From the NCBI GenBank assembly GCA_038257155.1, contig JBBSJP010000007.1:62001-126000 (forward strand): DNA of 64,000 bases. The letters run 5' to 3'. Of the stretch, positions 1 through 9,543 are shown piece after piece. Position 1 is the stretch's first letter. Each line of letters begins with the position of its first letter. Below the pieces are notes generated by a model that did not search any database, had not been told where the DNA came from, and saw only the letters and a list, made by a program, of their open reading frames with translations. This stretch comes from JANJTY01 sp038257155. Its GTDB lineage: Bacteria > Pseudomonadota > Gammaproteobacteria > Xanthomonadales > Xanthomonadaceae. Position numbers and translations under genes: made by a program.

Positions 1-534
1 GTGGGTCGGCAAGGCGACGTCGACACTCACGCTCTCAACCGCCGCACTGCCGCCGCCGGCGGCGGCCGGCCAGGAGGCCACGCGCACCGTGGCGACCACG
101 GTCTGGTTGCCCGGCGCGGTCACGCTGATGATGGCATTGCCGGCGTAGATCGGCCGCTTGAACTGGTGGCTGCCGTCGACCGCCATGATGTCGCTGACCT
201 GGGCCACGCCCAGCAGGGCGGCGACGCAGGGCATCAGGTCCTTGCCGAACGTGGTCGAAGGACCAAATACGTGGCTGTAGCCGTCGGCCAGTTTTGCGAT
301 CTGTGGCGCGAGCACTTGCGCGATCGGATGCGCATTGGCCGGGTTGGCGACTGCCAGCACTTTCGATACGCCATCGATGGTGGCCGCTTCGGCGGCAATG
401 CCGGCCGGGTCTGAGGCCAGCACCGCGACGTGGATCTCGCCACCTGCAGCCTTGGCTGCCGACACGCACTTGGCGGTGGCAGAAAAGTTGAGCTGGCCGT
501 CCAGGTGTTCGGCGATGATCAGGATCTTGGACAT
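1..534 (-). CDS. etfA: Electron transfer flavoprotein alpha subunit (partial)
   Basis: Alpha subunit of the soluble FAD/AMP electron transfer flavoprotein, which passes electrons from acyl-CoA and related dehydrogenases to ETF:ubiquinone oxidoreductase. Only the first 178 codons are present; the gene leaves the window at the left edge, so the FAD-binding C-terminal half is unseen. The visible part starts MSKILIIAEHLDGQL and carries the family stretches DGVSKVLAVAN and PSTTFGKDLMPCVAALL. The ATG at 534 lies 59 bp behind the etfB stop on the same strand, so the pair forms the usual etfB-etfA operon. Identity is secure from the N-terminal domain and the neighbour. Confidence 0.93.
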   Translation of the reverse strand, partial: MSKILIIAEHLDGQLNFSATAKCVSAAKAAGGEIHVAVLASDPAGIAAEAATIDGVSKVLAVANPANAHPIAQVLAPQIAKLADGYSHVFGPSTTFGKDLMPCVAALLGVAQVSDIMAVDGSHQFKRPIYAGNAIISVTAPGNQTVVATVRVASWPAAAGGGSAAVESVSVDVALPTH

Positions 535-593
535 TTGTTCTTCCTCGAAGCTTGGCTTGAACCCCTCTCCCTGAAAGCGAGAGAGGCTGACGT

Positions 594-1340
594 TTAAAGC
601 AGGCCCTTGGCCTTCAGCGCCGCGACCAGCTCGGGCACGTCCTTCACCATCACGCCGCGCGAGCGCTTGGGCGGGGGCGCGTAGTGGGTAGTGCTCAGGT
701 GGTCGCCGGATTCAACGCCAAGATCGGCCAGCTGCAGCGATTCGATCGGCTTGGCCTTGGCCTTCATGATGTCGGGCAGCTTGATGAAGCGCGGCTCGTT
801 CAGGCGCAGGTCGGTGGTGATCACCGCCGGCAGGTCGACTTCCAGGGTTTCGAGGCCGGCATCGACTTCGCGCACCACGGTGGCCTTGTTGTGGGCAACG
901 CTGACTTCACCAGCGAAGGTGGCCTGCGGCCGGCCCCAGAGCGTGGCCAGCATCTGGCCGGTCTGGTTGGCGTCATCGTCGATCGCCTGTTTGCCGAGAA
1001 TCACCAGGCCGGGCTGCTCCTTCTCAACCAGCTTGAGCAGGGCGCGCGCTGCCGTCAGCGGCTGGATGGCTTGGTCGGTGACCACGTGGATGGCGCGGTT
1101 GGCACCCATCGCCAGGCCGTTGCGGATATGCGCCTGGCTGTCGGGCGGGCCGATCGTGACCACCACCACCTCCGTCGCGACGCCCTTTTCGCGCAGGCGC
1201 AAGGCCTCTTCCAGGGCGATTTCATCGAAGGGATTGGCCGATAGCTTGACGCCATCGGTAACCACGCCGGAGCCGTCGGGCTTGACCTGGATGCGGACGT
1301 TGTAGTCCACCACCCGCTTGAATGCGACGAGGATCTTCAT
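594..1340 (-). CDS. etfB: Electron transfer flavoprotein beta subunit
   Basis: Beta subunit of the electron transfer flavoprotein; it binds the structural AMP and contacts partner dehydrogenases. The 248-residue product has the normal family length and starts MKILVAFKRVVDYNVRI, with the NPFDEIALEEALRL and LGKQAIDDDANQTGQML stretches that are hallmarks of EtfB. The C-terminus (RSRGVMVKDVPELVAALKAKG) is complete. It is the first gene of the etfBA pair. A weak short inverted repeat lies between the two genes (about 564-586), too small to call a terminator. Confidence 0.95.
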   Translation of the reverse strand: MKILVAFKRVVDYNVRIQVKPDGSGVVTDGVKLSANPFDEIALEEALRLREKGVATEVVVVTIGPPDSQAHIRNGLAMGANRAIHVVTDQAIQPLTAARALLKLVEKEQPGLVILGKQAIDDDANQTGQMLATLWGRPQATFAGEVSVAHNKATVVREVDAGLETLEVDLPAVITTDLRLNEPRFIKLPDIMKAKAKPIESLQLADLGVESGDHLSTTHYAPPPKRSRGVMVKDVPELVAALKAKGLL

Positions 1341-1584
1341 CGGGAAACGCGTCCTTGGATCGGAAATTCATGACCGTACGTGAGCGTATGTCACGCAGGG
1401 TGAAGGATGCGGATTGTACCCGCTGGGTCGGTTTCAGGCCAAAGTGCCGGGCAGTGTGCCTCTCGACGCCGCTACAGCGCCCGTCCTGCATGAGCTCATG
1501 CCCAGGCGAATTGAGCATGCACAGCCCCGGCAAAGCCGTCACTCGCTACACTGCGCACCTCGTTATGCCGATCTGCTCTGTACC

Positions 1585-2478
1585 TTGAACCATCTAGACC
1601 GCCTCGAAGCCGAAAGCCTGCACATCCTGCGCGAAGTTGCCGCCGAGTTCCGCAACCCGGTGCTGATGTATTCCGTCGGCAAGGACAGCTCGGTGCTGCT
1701 GCACCTGCTGCTGAAGGCTTTTTACCCCGCGCGCCCGCCGATTCCACTGCTGCATGTGGACACCGGCTGGAAATTCCGCGAGATGATCGCCTTCCGTGAC
1801 CAGCGCGCAGCCGAGACCGGCGTGACCCTGCACGTGCACACCAATCCGGACGGCGTGGCGCAGGGCATTGGCCCGATCAGCCATGGCGCCACCGTGCATA
1901 CCGACGTCATGAAGACCCAGGCGCTGAAGCAGGCCCTGGACAGCTTTGGCTTCGATGCCGCGATCGGCGGCGCGCGCCGCGACGAAGAAAAGTCCCGCGC
2001 CAAGGAGCGCGTATTTTCGTTCCGCAACGCGCAGCACCGCTGGGATCCGAAGAACCAGCGACCCGAACTGTGGAGCCTCTACAACACCCGCACCCACAAG
2101 GGTGAAAGCGTGCGCGTGTTCCCGCTCTCGAACTGGACCGAGCTGGACATCTGGCTGTACATCTTCCGCGAGAAGATCCCGGTGCCCGAGCTCTATCTCG
2201 CTGCGGAGCGACCCGTGGTGGAGCGCGATGGCGCGCTGATCATGGTCGATGACGAACGCCTGCCGCTGGCGCCAGGTGAAACACCTTCGCTGCGGCGCGT
2301 GCGTTTCCGCACCCTCGGCTGCTATCCACTGACCGGCGCGATCGAATCCGACGCCGACACCCTGGAACTGGTGATCGCCGAAATGCTGGCGGCACGCAAT
2401 TCCGAACGCCAGGGCCGGGTGATCGATCATGATCCCTCGGCCTCCATGGAGAAGAAGAAGCAGGAGGGGTATTTTTGA
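1585..2478 (+). CDS. cysD: Sulfate adenylyltransferase subunit 2 (CysD)
   Basis: Catalytic subunit of ATP sulfurylase; with CysN it converts sulfate and ATP to adenosine 5'-phosphosulfate in the cytoplasm, the first step of assimilatory sulfate reduction. The PP-loop signature MYSVGKDSSVLLHLLLKAF and the following LLHVDTGWKFREM are present, and the C-terminus SASMEKKKQEGYF is characteristic of CysD. The frame stays open upstream to 1414, but homology begins at NHLDRLEAESLHILREV, so I place the start at the TTG at 1585 (297 aa, the usual size). No clear Shine-Dalgarno precedes it; an ATG at 1498 is the alternative. cysNC follows only after 377 bp that hold a repeat element, which is unusual for a cysDN operon. 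Confidence 0.93.
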   Translation: MNHLDRLEAESLHILREVAAEFRNPVLMYSVGKDSSVLLHLLLKAFYPARPPIPLLHVDTGWKFREMIAFRDQRAAETGVTLHVHTNPDGVAQGIGPISHGATVHTDVMKTQALKQALDSFGFDAAIGGARRDEEKSRAKERVFSFRNAQHRWDPKNQRPELWSLYNTRTHKGESVRVFPLSNWTELDIWLYIFREKIPVPELYLAAERPVVERDGALIMVDDERLPLAPGETPSLRRVRFRTLGCYPLTGAIESDADTLELVIAEMLAARNSERQGRVIDHDPSASMEKKKQEGYF

Positions 2479-2578
2479 TTCCGGACATCCAAACAACAGT
2501 TGATGCCTGATGCAATCTTGGCTTCAGCTTCCTTGAGACGAGCCAGCGCCCGGTATCAACTTCAACCTCCTTACAATC

Positions 2579-2789
2579 CGTTCGTGGTGAGGAGCGCGGA
2601 TCGAGATCCTGAGGCCGCACGCAGTGCGGATGAAGGGTCGAGGCCGCGCGTCTCGAACCACTCTCGCAAGGTGGTTCGAGACGCCATCTCGTTCGCGCTG
2701 CGCGCGCCTACCCGATCATGGTGAGGCGTACTGAGCGAGAACGAAGTTCGAGGCGGTACGATCGAACCATGGCTCCTCACCACGAACGG
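2579..2789. repeat. Dispersed repeat element between cysD and cysNC
   Basis: The 377-bp cysD-cysNC spacer (2479-2855) holds no gene. It contains an element bounded by perfect 18-bp inverted ends, CCGTTCGTGGTGAGGAGC at 2579-2596 and its complement at 2772-2789. Inside is a strong hairpin with 14-bp arms (2648-2661 and 2671-2684, loop 9 nt). A second copy of the right-hand half (TGGTTCGAGACGCC... to ...CTCACCACGAACGG) lies at 13268-13327 in the 3' end of deoB. This family could carry a promoter or terminator effect on cysNC, but the sequence does not show which. Confidence 0.8.
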
Positions 2790-2855
2790 GTTTCAGCAAA
2801 CTTGTGATCAAGCCCAACTCACCGCTGGGCAAGGGTCTTAGAGCACTGATACGCC

Positions 2856-4751
2856 ATGTCCAAAGAAACCACCCAGCCCGACATCACAACCCTCCTCCAC
2901 GCCCACGAAACCAAGGGCCTGCTGCGCTTCATCACCTGCGGCAGCGTGGATGATGGCAAGAGCACCCTGATCGGGCGCCTGCTGCACGACAGCCAGAGCC
3001 TGCTCGATGACCAGCTCGCCGCGCTTGGCGCGGATAGCCGCCGTCACGGCACGCAGAACGGTGAGCTGGATTTCGCCCTGCTGCTGGACGGCCTGGCCGC
3101 TGAGCGCGAGCAGGGCATCACCATCGATGTCGCCTACCGATTCTTCGGCACCGAGAAGCGCAAGTTCATCGTCGCCGACTGTCCCGGGCACGAGCAGTAC
3201 ACGCGCAACATGGCGACCGGCGCCTCCACTGCCGACCTCGCCGTAGTACTGGTCGATGCGCGCAAAGGCCTGCTTACTCAGACCCGCCGGCACAGCTATA
3301 TCGCTGCCCTGCTCGGCATCCGCCACATCGTGCTGGCAGTGAACAAGCTCGACCTGCTGGATTACGACGCCGCCGTGTTCAAGCGGATCGAAGCCGACTA
3401 CCGCGCCCTCGCGACGGAACTGGGCATCGCTTCGGTGCAAGCGATTCCGCTGTCGGCACTGCGCGGCGACAACATCTCCAGCCACTCGGCCAATATGCCC
3501 TGGTACGCCGGCCCGAGCCTGCTGGAGCATCTGGAAACCGTGCAGGTCGAAGTCGCCGCAGCAGTCGAGGGCCTGCGCCTGCCGGTGCAGTGGGTATGTC
3601 GTCCAGACCAGCATTTCCGCGGTTTCGCGGGCACCATCGTGGCCGGGCAGGTGCGATCAGGTGATGCAGTGGTCGCGCTGCCATCGGGGCGCCGCACGCG
3701 CGTGGCGCGCGTGGTCACGGCCGATGGCGACCTGGAGCGCGCCGGCGCCGGACAAGCCGTCACGCTGACCCTGGAAGACGAACTCGACATCAGCCGTGGC
3801 GATGTTATCGCCGCCGCCGACAGCCCGGCAGAAGTCGCCGACCAGTTCGCCGCGCACCTGCTGTGGATGGACGCCAGCATGCTGCTGCCCGGACGGCCCT
3901 ACTGGCTGAAGATCGGAAGTCGCACGGTCAGCGCCCAGGTCACCGAGATCAAGCACAAGATCGACGTCAACACCCAGGCGCATCTGGCCGCCAAGCACCT
4001 CGAACTGAACGAGGTGGCGTTCTGCAATCTGGCCCTGGACCAGGCCATAGCTTTCGAACCCTATGCGCGCAATCGCGAACTAGGCGGATTCATCCTGATT
4101 GATCGCGCCAGCCACGCCACCGTGGCGGCAGGTACGCTGGATTTTGCCCTGCGTCGCGCTGCCAACATCCATTGGCAGCATCTGGAAATCGACCGCACGG
4201 CGCGCGCCCGCATCAAGGGTCAGAAGCCGCGTTGCCTGTGGCTGACCGGCCTGTCCGGCGCCGGCAAATCGACCGTCGCCAACCTGGTCGACAAGCGCCT
4301 GCACGCCATGGGCTATCACACCATGCTGCTGGACGGCGACAACGTGCGCCACGGCCTGAACAAGGATCTCGGCTTCACCGATGAGGACCGCGTCGAGAAC
4401 ATCCGCCGCGTCGCCGAGGTCGCCAAACTGATGACCGAGGCCGGCCTGATCGTATTGGTCAGCTTCATCTCGCCGTTCCGTGCCGAGCGCCGCATGGCGC
4501 GAGAACTGTTCGCGTCGGGCGAATTTCTCGAGGTGTACGTCGACGTGCCGCTCGACGTCGCCGAATCACGCGACGTGAAGGGTCTTTACGCCAAGGCCCG
4601 ACAGGGCAAGATCAGCAACTTCACCGGTATCGATTCGCCCTACGAGGTGCCCGAATCGGCCGAACTGCATCTCGACGCGGCATCGCACGCACCGGAGGAA
4701 CTGGCTGAGCAGGTGGTGCAGGCGGTGTTGGCCTCCTTCGACACCGCGTAG
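2856..4751 (+). CDS. cysNC: Bifunctional sulfate adenylyltransferase subunit 1 / APS kinase
   Basis: Fusion of the GTPase subunit of ATP sulfurylase (CysN, about residues 1-430) with adenylylsulfate kinase (CysC, about 440-631). CysN drives APS formation by GTP hydrolysis and CysC phosphorylates APS to PAPS. Visible motifs are the G1 P-loop GSVDDGKST (29-37), DCPGH (108-112), NKLD, and the second P-loop GLSGAGKST near residue 465. The C-terminal kinase is complete (DVPLDVAESRDVKGLYAKAR, SPYEVPESAELHLD). The CysNC fusion is found in xanthomonads and many other proteobacteria. ATG start at 2856. It works with CysD just upstream. Confidence 0.96.
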   Translation: MSKETTQPDITTLLHAHETKGLLRFITCGSVDDGKSTLIGRLLHDSQSLLDDQLAALGADSRRHGTQNGELDFALLLDGLAAEREQGITIDVAYRFFGTEKRKFIVADCPGHEQYTRNMATGASTADLAVVLVDARKGLLTQTRRHSYIAALLGIRHIVLAVNKLDLLDYDAAVFKRIEADYRALATELGIASVQAIPLSALRGDNISSHSANMPWYAGPSLLEHLETVQVEVAAAVEGLRLPVQWVCRPDQHFRGFAGTIVAGQVRSGDAVVALPSGRRTRVARVVTADGDLERAGAGQAVTLTLEDELDISRGDVIAAADSPAEVADQFAAHLLWMDASMLLPGRPYWLKIGSRTVSAQVTEIKHKIDVNTQAHLAAKHLELNEVAFCNLALDQAIAFEPYARNRELGGFILIDRASHATVAAGTLDFALRRAANIHWQHLEIDRTARARIKGQKPRCLWLTGLSGAGKSTVANLVDKRLHAMGYHTMLLDGDNVRHGLNKDLGFTDEDRVENIRRVAEVAKLMTEAGLIVLVSFISPFRAERRMARELFASGEFLEVYVDVPLDVAESRDVKGLYAKARQGKISNFTGIDSPYEVPESAELHLDAASHAPEELAEQVVQAVLASFDTA

Positions 4752-4810
4752 GGTGCGCCTTGGCGCACCGATGTCGTGATCCGCACGCGGTGCGCCAAGG
4801 CGCACCCTAC
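4748..4810. repeat. Paired REP-like hairpins / possible bidirectional terminator
   Basis: Two 23-bp sequences in perfect inverted orientation (4748-4770 and 4788-4810) flank a 17-nt centre. Each arm is itself a hairpin of the form GGTGCGCC-tt-GGCGCACC (8-bp stem, 2-nt loop). The block sits exactly between the convergent ends of cysNC and the PLP enzyme gene, so it can act as a bidirectional terminator. The stem-NN-stem design recurs with another sequence at 6057, 7049 and 7111. Confidence 0.75.
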
Positions 4811-5940
4811 GAGGATGACACCGCGAGGAAGGCCACCTCGCCTTCTGCATCAGCTGGCCAACAGCCATTGTCCAGCACAGCACCCAAACGATCACACCAG
4901 CGTGCCGCCGGGGCCGCCAGGCCACTGCCCTGCAGCCAGTCGGCGCTGTAATACGTGTCGCCATACCGTTCGCCAGAATCACAGATCAGGCTCACCACCG
5001 CACCGCGCTCGCCGCGTGCGCGCATCTGGCCCATCAGCCACAGCGCCGCTGCCAGATTCGTACCGGTGGAACCGCCACAACGCCGTCCCAGCAGCTTCTG
5101 CAACAGCGGCAGCGCACCAATGCTGGCCGCGTCGGGCAACTTCAGCATGGCGTCGATGCAGTCCGGCATGAAGGAGGGCTCGACCCGTGGCCGGCCGATG
5201 CCCTCGATGCGCGACGCCGTTTCGATGCGCAAGCCGCGATCACGGCTGCGGAGGTAGTCGAAGAACACCGAGTGTTCCGGATCCACCACGCACAGCTGGC
5301 AGTCGCCCGCCACACCGGGCGCGGCATAACGCAGGTAGCGGCCGATGGTTGCGGCCGTGCCGCCAGTGCCAGCCGGCACCACGATCCAGCGCGGCCTGGG
5401 ATCGGCTTCGTGTTCAAGCTGGCGGAAGATCGATGCGGCGATGCTGTTGTTGCCGCGCCAGTCGGTAGCGCGCTCGGCATAGGTGAACTGGTCGAGGTAG
5501 TGGCCATCCAGATCACGCGCGATGCGCTCGGCCGCGCTGTAGATGTCACAGCCGTCGACGAACTCGCAGCGCCCGCCGAAGAAGGCAATCTGTGTCAGCT
5601 TGTCGGGTGAAGTGGTACGCGGCACCACGGCAATGAATGGCAGGCCCAGCAGTCGCGCAAACCAGGCCTCGGAAATCGCCGTGCTGCCGCTGGACGCCTC
5701 GATCACCGGGCGATCCTTGCGGATCCAGCCGTTGCAGAGCCCGTAAAGAAACAGCGAGCGCGCCAGGCGGTGCTTGAGGCTACCAGTCGGATGGACGGAC
5801 TCATCTTTGAGGTATAGCGGAATGCCGGGGAAGGCCGGCAGGTCGAGTCGGATCAAATGGGTATCGGCTGACCTGTGCTGCTCGGCATCGAGGGCGGCGA
5901 TGGCGTCGCGCAGCCATGCGCGGTTGGGCTTGGTTTGCAT
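4807..5940 (-). CDS. PLP-dependent cysteine synthase-fold enzyme (Cds1-like)
   Basis: Fold-type II PLP enzyme of the cysteine synthase/cystathionine beta-synthase family. The Schiff-base lysine lies in HPTGSLKHRLA, the substrate loop in EASSGSTAISEAWFA, and the phosphate-binding loop in PAGTGGTAATIGRYLR. The sequence resembles the Cds1 group of cysteine desulfhydrases more than CysK or CysM, so a cysteine-degrading, sulfide-releasing activity is possible; that is inference. The ATG at 5940 (377 aa) is preferred to the upstream TTG at 5988, which would place an FNR-like palindrome inside the coding region. It is convergent with cysNC and shares its terminator-like repeat. Confidence 0.8.
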   Translation of the reverse strand: MQTKPNRAWLRDAIAALDAEQHRSADTHLIRLDLPAFPGIPLYLKDESVHPTGSLKHRLARSLFLYGLCNGWIRKDRPVIEASSGSTAISEAWFARLLGLPFIAVVPRTTSPDKLTQIAFFGGRCEFVDGCDIYSAAERIARDLDGHYLDQFTYAERATDWRGNNSIAASIFRQLEHEADPRPRWIVVPAGTGGTAATIGRYLRYAAPGVAGDCQLCVVDPEHSVFFDYLRSRDRGLRIETASRIEGIGRPRVEPSFMPDCIDAMLKLPDAASIGALPLLQKLLGRRCGGSTGTNLAAALWLMGQMRARGERGAVVSLICDSGERYGDTYYSADWLQGSGLAAPAARWCDRLGAVLDNGCWPADAEGEVAFLAVSSS

Positions 5941-5974
5941 GCTGGGAGCATCAGACAGATTGGGGCTTGGTGTG

Positions 5975-5988
5975 TTGATTGGGGTCAA
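5975..5988 (-). promoter_or_regulatory. FNR/Dnr-like palindrome upstream of the PLP enzyme gene
   Basis: TTGATTGGGGTCAA, a 14-bp dyad close to the FNR/CRP-family consensus TTGAT-N4-ATCAA. Its centre is only 41.5 bp from the chosen ATG, so activation would need an almost leaderless transcript; chance occurrence or repression is possible. Confidence 0.35.
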
Positions 5989-6056
5989 GTGGCGAGTAGG
6001 TTTTTGGCTTGAATGCTGATCGAGTTCTTGGCTTGCGGATTGCTATGCCGTTGGAG

Positions 6057-6074
6057 GGCGGATCTTGATCCGCC
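6057..6074. repeat. REP-like hairpin GGCGGATC-tt-GATCCGCC
   Basis: Perfect 8-bp stem with a 2-nt loop, opposite in orientation to the two downstream copies. Confidence 0.7.
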
Positions 6075-6476
6075 AATGCGGGAAGGTTGTGCTTCTTGGT
6101 GCAGCAACAGCTAGATCAAGATCAAGATCAGGATCAGGATCAACAGCAAGATCAACAGCAAGATCAAGAGCTTTCGCGCCCCTGCGGGGCAGCGAGTCAC
6201 TTTCTCGTACGTCGGGCTTCCTGCCCTCCGCCCTTCGGGCCGCCTTCGGCGTTCGGCCTCGCTCCTGCTCGGCTCGTGCTTGTCCAAGAGAAAGTAACCA
6301 AAGAGAAGGACACCCCAGTCTCGCGCCGCGCGGGTGAAGCTCGCGCGGTACCCTGCGCTGCTCGCCATGACCGGGCCGGCGCGAACTCGCGCGTCCCTGC
6401 GCTCAGACATGCGCGCCTTTCCCCCGGCCCTGACTCCGCTGCTCGGCACGAGCCGATGGGGACTTTCAGAGCGAAG

Positions 6477-6514
<38 letters not shown>

Positions 6515-7033
6515 CAGGCTGCGGTTCCGCCGACCTTGTGACGAGCGCAGCGAAGTCATTCGAAGTCTAGCGATGGAAGTGAAGCCACGGCAGCGATCGA
6601 AGCATGCTCTTGGCTCTTGGCTCTTGGCTCTTGGCTGTTGGCTCTTGGCTGTTGGCTCTTGGCTGTTGGCTTTGAATCCCCGTTCATTTTCCGCCGAGTA
6701 GCGGAAGAATTCTGCGGGGAAAGGCGCGACTGTTTGAGCGCAGGGACGCGCGAGTTCGCGCCGGCCGACGGATTCTGAGCAACGCTGGGGCGAGGAGGAA
6801 AGCGGCGAAGCACTGCTTCGCCCCGACGAGCGCCCGCACAGGGAAGTGCGGGCCGGCGACTGCTCCAGGGATGGCTGCTTGCCTCCACCCAGAACGAAGC
6901 CGGAGGGCGGGAAATCCGGGGTGCCCTTTCTCTTGGTTACTTCTCTTTGGGCAAGCAAAGAGAAGTGACTCGCTGCCCGCAGGGCAGAGAAAGCCGTTGC
7001 CGTTGCTGTTGCTCAGCGTGGTGGAGAGCAAAC

Positions 7034-7129
7034 CAGCACCCCGCGAATGGCGGATCAAGATCCGCCCTACAACAGCAGGAGCAATAGGAGGGTCGCAGCA
7101 CCCCGCGAATGGCGGATCAAGATCCGCCC
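7034..7129. repeat. Direct repeat pair carrying REP-like hairpins
   Basis: Two copies of a 34-bp block beginning AGCACCCCGCGAATGG, spaced 62 bp apart. Each contains the hairpin GGCGGATC-aa-GATCCGCC (7049-7066 and 7111-7128). They lie about 70-160 bp upstream of the FNR-like box of norZ. Confidence 0.75.
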
Positions 7130-7199
7130 TCCCCCAGCGCGTCGGCAATCGTGGAAGACCAGCAATTCACCCATCAAACCAAATCAAATTCTCTCCCAC

Positions 7200-7213
7200 T
7201 TGACCCGGATCAG
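7200..7213 (+). promoter_or_regulatory. FNR/Dnr-type box upstream of norZ
   Basis: TTGACCCGGATCAG matches the FNR/Dnr dyad TTGAY-N4-RTCAA at all but the last base. Its centre is 66 bp before the norZ ATG, which fits a class II site at -41.5 plus a short leader. Confidence 0.65.
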
Positions 7214-7272
7214 TGACACATCACCGCTCAAGCCCGAGCCTATGTCCAGTCATCAAAAGCGAGAACCGTGTC

Positions 7273-9543
7273 ATGCGCTCTGCACGTTCACTCTGGATCG
7301 GGTTGGGCCTGTTGCTGGCCACCTCCTTCTCGGTGCTGCTATGGATCGGAACCGAGATCCATCGGCAGATGCCGCCCGTCCCGTCGGCCGTGGTCACTGA
7401 CCAGGGCGAGACGGTCTTTACCCGCGCCGATATCGAGAAAGGCCGGCAGGTCTGGCAGAGCATCGGCGGTCATCAGCTGGGGTCGATCTGGGGCCACGGC
7501 AGTTATGTGGCGCCGGACTGGACGGCTGACTGGTTGCATCGCGAAGCGCTGGCCTGGCTGGACATCCGCTCCAGCAAGACTTCGGGCTACAACTACGCAG
7601 AACTGGAGCCGGGTCTGCAGGCCGCTGAACAAGCGCGCATGCAACCACTGATCCGCGCCAACACCTACGATGCTGAAAGTGACCGCGTAACCATCCCGGC
7701 CGAACGTGCCGCGGCGATCGCGCAGGTGGCCGCGCACTACACCGCGCTGTTCGGCGACGACGCCGACATGGTCGATCTGCGCCGCGCCTATGCGATGAAG
7801 AATGGCACGGTCACCGAAGCCGAACACCGTACCGCGCTGACCGCCTTCATCTGGTGGTCGGCCTGGGCTGCGGTCACCGAGCGTCCAGGCGAGACCCAGA
7901 CCTACACCGCAAACTGGCCACACGAGCCGCTGGTCGGCAACACGCCGCCACCGCACTTGTTCATGTGGACCGTGTTCAGCGTGCTGTTCCTGCTCGCAGG
8001 CATTGCCCTGCTGGGCTGGTACTACGCCACGCACCGCGACGATGAGCCGATTACCCTGCCGGCCACTGACCCGCTGGCAATGGTCAGGATCACCCCATCA
8101 ATGAAGGCCACTGCAAAGTATTTCTGGCTGGTGATGGCGCTGTTCCTGGTGCAGATTCTGCTGGGCGCGCTGACCGCGCATTACCAGGTCGAGGGTCACG
8201 ATTTCTATGGCATCAAACTGTCGGAGTTCCTGCCCTACTCGCTGACCCGCACCTGGCACACACAGCTCTCGGTACTGTGGATCGCAACAGCATGGTTGGG
8301 CATGGGCCTGTACATCGGACCGGCCATCTCGGGCAAGGAACCGAAGTTCCAGCGTCTTGGCGTAAATGTGCTGTGGACCTGCCTGCTGATCATCGTGGTC
8401 GGCGCCTTCACCGGCCAGTGGTTCGCGGTGATGCAGAAGCTCGGCCTGGCGCACAACTTCTGGTTCGGTCACCAGGGCTGGGAATACGTCGACATCGGCC
8501 GCTTCTGGCAGTGGTTCCTGTTCATTGGTCTGGGCCTGTGGCTGGTCTTGGTGGGCCGCGCACTGTGGCCAGCGATCAAGCACGGTGGCGAATCCAAGTC
8601 GATCGTGCTGCTGCTCTTCATGTCGACGGTCTGCATTGGTCTGTTCTACGGCGCCGGCCTGATGTGGGGCGAGCACACCCATCTGTCGATGGTTGAATAC
8701 TGGCGCTGGTGGGTTGTGCATTTGTGGGTGGAGGGCTTCTTTGAAGTCTTCGCGACTGCGGTGCTGGCCTTCCTGTTTACCCGCCTGGGATTGTTGCGGG
8801 TCAGCACGGCGACCGTCGCGGTGCTGTTCGCCACCATCGTGTTCATGGCCGGCGGCGTGCTGGGCACCCTGCATCATCTTTACTTCACCGGCACGCCCAC
8901 CGCCGTGATCGCGCTCGGCGCCAGCTTCTCGGCGCTGGAAGTGGTGCCGCTGGCCTTCATCGGTTTCGAGGCTTACCACACGTACAAGCTCGGCCATGCC
9001 ACGCCCTGGATGGCGCGCTACAAGTGGCCGATCCTGTTCTTCACCGCAGTGGCGTTCTGGAACCTGGTGGGCGCGGGACTGTTCGGCTTCCTGATCAATC
9101 CGCCACTGCCGCTGTACTACATGCAGGGCCTGAACCTGACTCCATTGCACGGCCACACCGCGCTGTTTGGCGTCTACGGCTTCCTTGGCCTGGGACTGAT
9201 GCTGTTCTGCCTGCGCGGCATCAAGCCGGCGGCGATCTGGCACGAGGGCACCCTGCGCACCTCGTTCTGGGCGCTCAATATCGGCCTGGCCGGCATGGCC
9301 CTGTTCACCCTGCTGCCGATCGGCATCATCCAGCTGATGGCGGCGATCGAACACGGCTACTGGTACGCGCGTTCGGCCGACCTGATGCAGCAGCCCATTA
9401 TCCAGCTGCTGGTGTGGATGCGGGTACCGGGCGACACGATCTTCAGCATCGGCGCACTGGCCATGGCCTGGTTCGTACTGCGGCTGTGGATTGCACCGAA
9501 GACAGCGCCCTTGCCGGTCGTGGGCGTGGTCGAGAAGGTTTGA
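7273..9543 (+). CDS. norZ: Quinol-dependent nitric oxide reductase (qNOR)
   Basis: Single-subunit membrane NO reductase that takes electrons from quinol and reduces two NO to N2O. The 756-residue product has the qNOR layout: an N-terminal helix, a large periplasmic domain without a CxxCH heme site, then about 12-13 helices of a NorB-type core. Core ligands are visible in WVVHLWVEGFFEV (FeB His and the NOR-specific Glu), GTLHHLYFTGTP (His pair) and PLHGHTALFGVYG (heme His pair). The ATG at 7273 (MRSARSLWIG) gives the family length; the frame is open 20 codons further, but that stretch contains the end of the FNR-like box. It is monocistronic and may be followed by the hairpin at 9668. It may serve NO detoxification or respiration. 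Confidence 0.95.
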   Translation: MRSARSLWIGLGLLLATSFSVLLWIGTEIHRQMPPVPSAVVTDQGETVFTRADIEKGRQVWQSIGGHQLGSIWGHGSYVAPDWTADWLHREALAWLDIRSSKTSGYNYAELEPGLQAAEQARMQPLIRANTYDAESDRVTIPAERAAAIAQVAAHYTALFGDDADMVDLRRAYAMKNGTVTEAEHRTALTAFIWWSAWAAVTERPGETQTYTANWPHEPLVGNTPPPHLFMWTVFSVLFLLAGIALLGWYYATHRDDEPITLPATDPLAMVRITPSMKATAKYFWLVMALFLVQILLGALTAHYQVEGHDFYGIKLSEFLPYSLTRTWHTQLSVLWIATAWLGMGLYIGPAISGKEPKFQRLGVNVLWTCLLIIVVGAFTGQWFAVMQKLGLAHNFWFGHQGWEYVDIGRFWQWFLFIGLGLWLVLVGRALWPAIKHGGESKSIVLLLFMSTVCIGLFYGAGLMWGEHTHLSMVEYWRWWVVHLWVEGFFEVFATAVLAFLFTRLGLLRVSTATVAVLFATIVFMAGGVLGTLHHLYFTGTPTAVIALGASFSALEVVPLAFIGFEAYHTYKLGHATPWMARYKWPILFFTAVAFWNLVGAGLFGFLINPPLPLYYMQGLNLTPLHGHTALFGVYGFLGLGLMLFCLRGIKPAAIWHEGTLRTSFWALNIGLAGMALFTLLPIGIIQLMAAIEHGYWYARSADLMQQPIIQLLVWMRVPGDTIFSIGALAMAWFVLRLWIAPKTAPLPVVGVVEKV

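Noticed and set aside
1414..1584. 57-codon N-terminal extension of CysD
   Set aside because: No similarity to CysD; the conserved N-terminus begins at the TTG at 1585.
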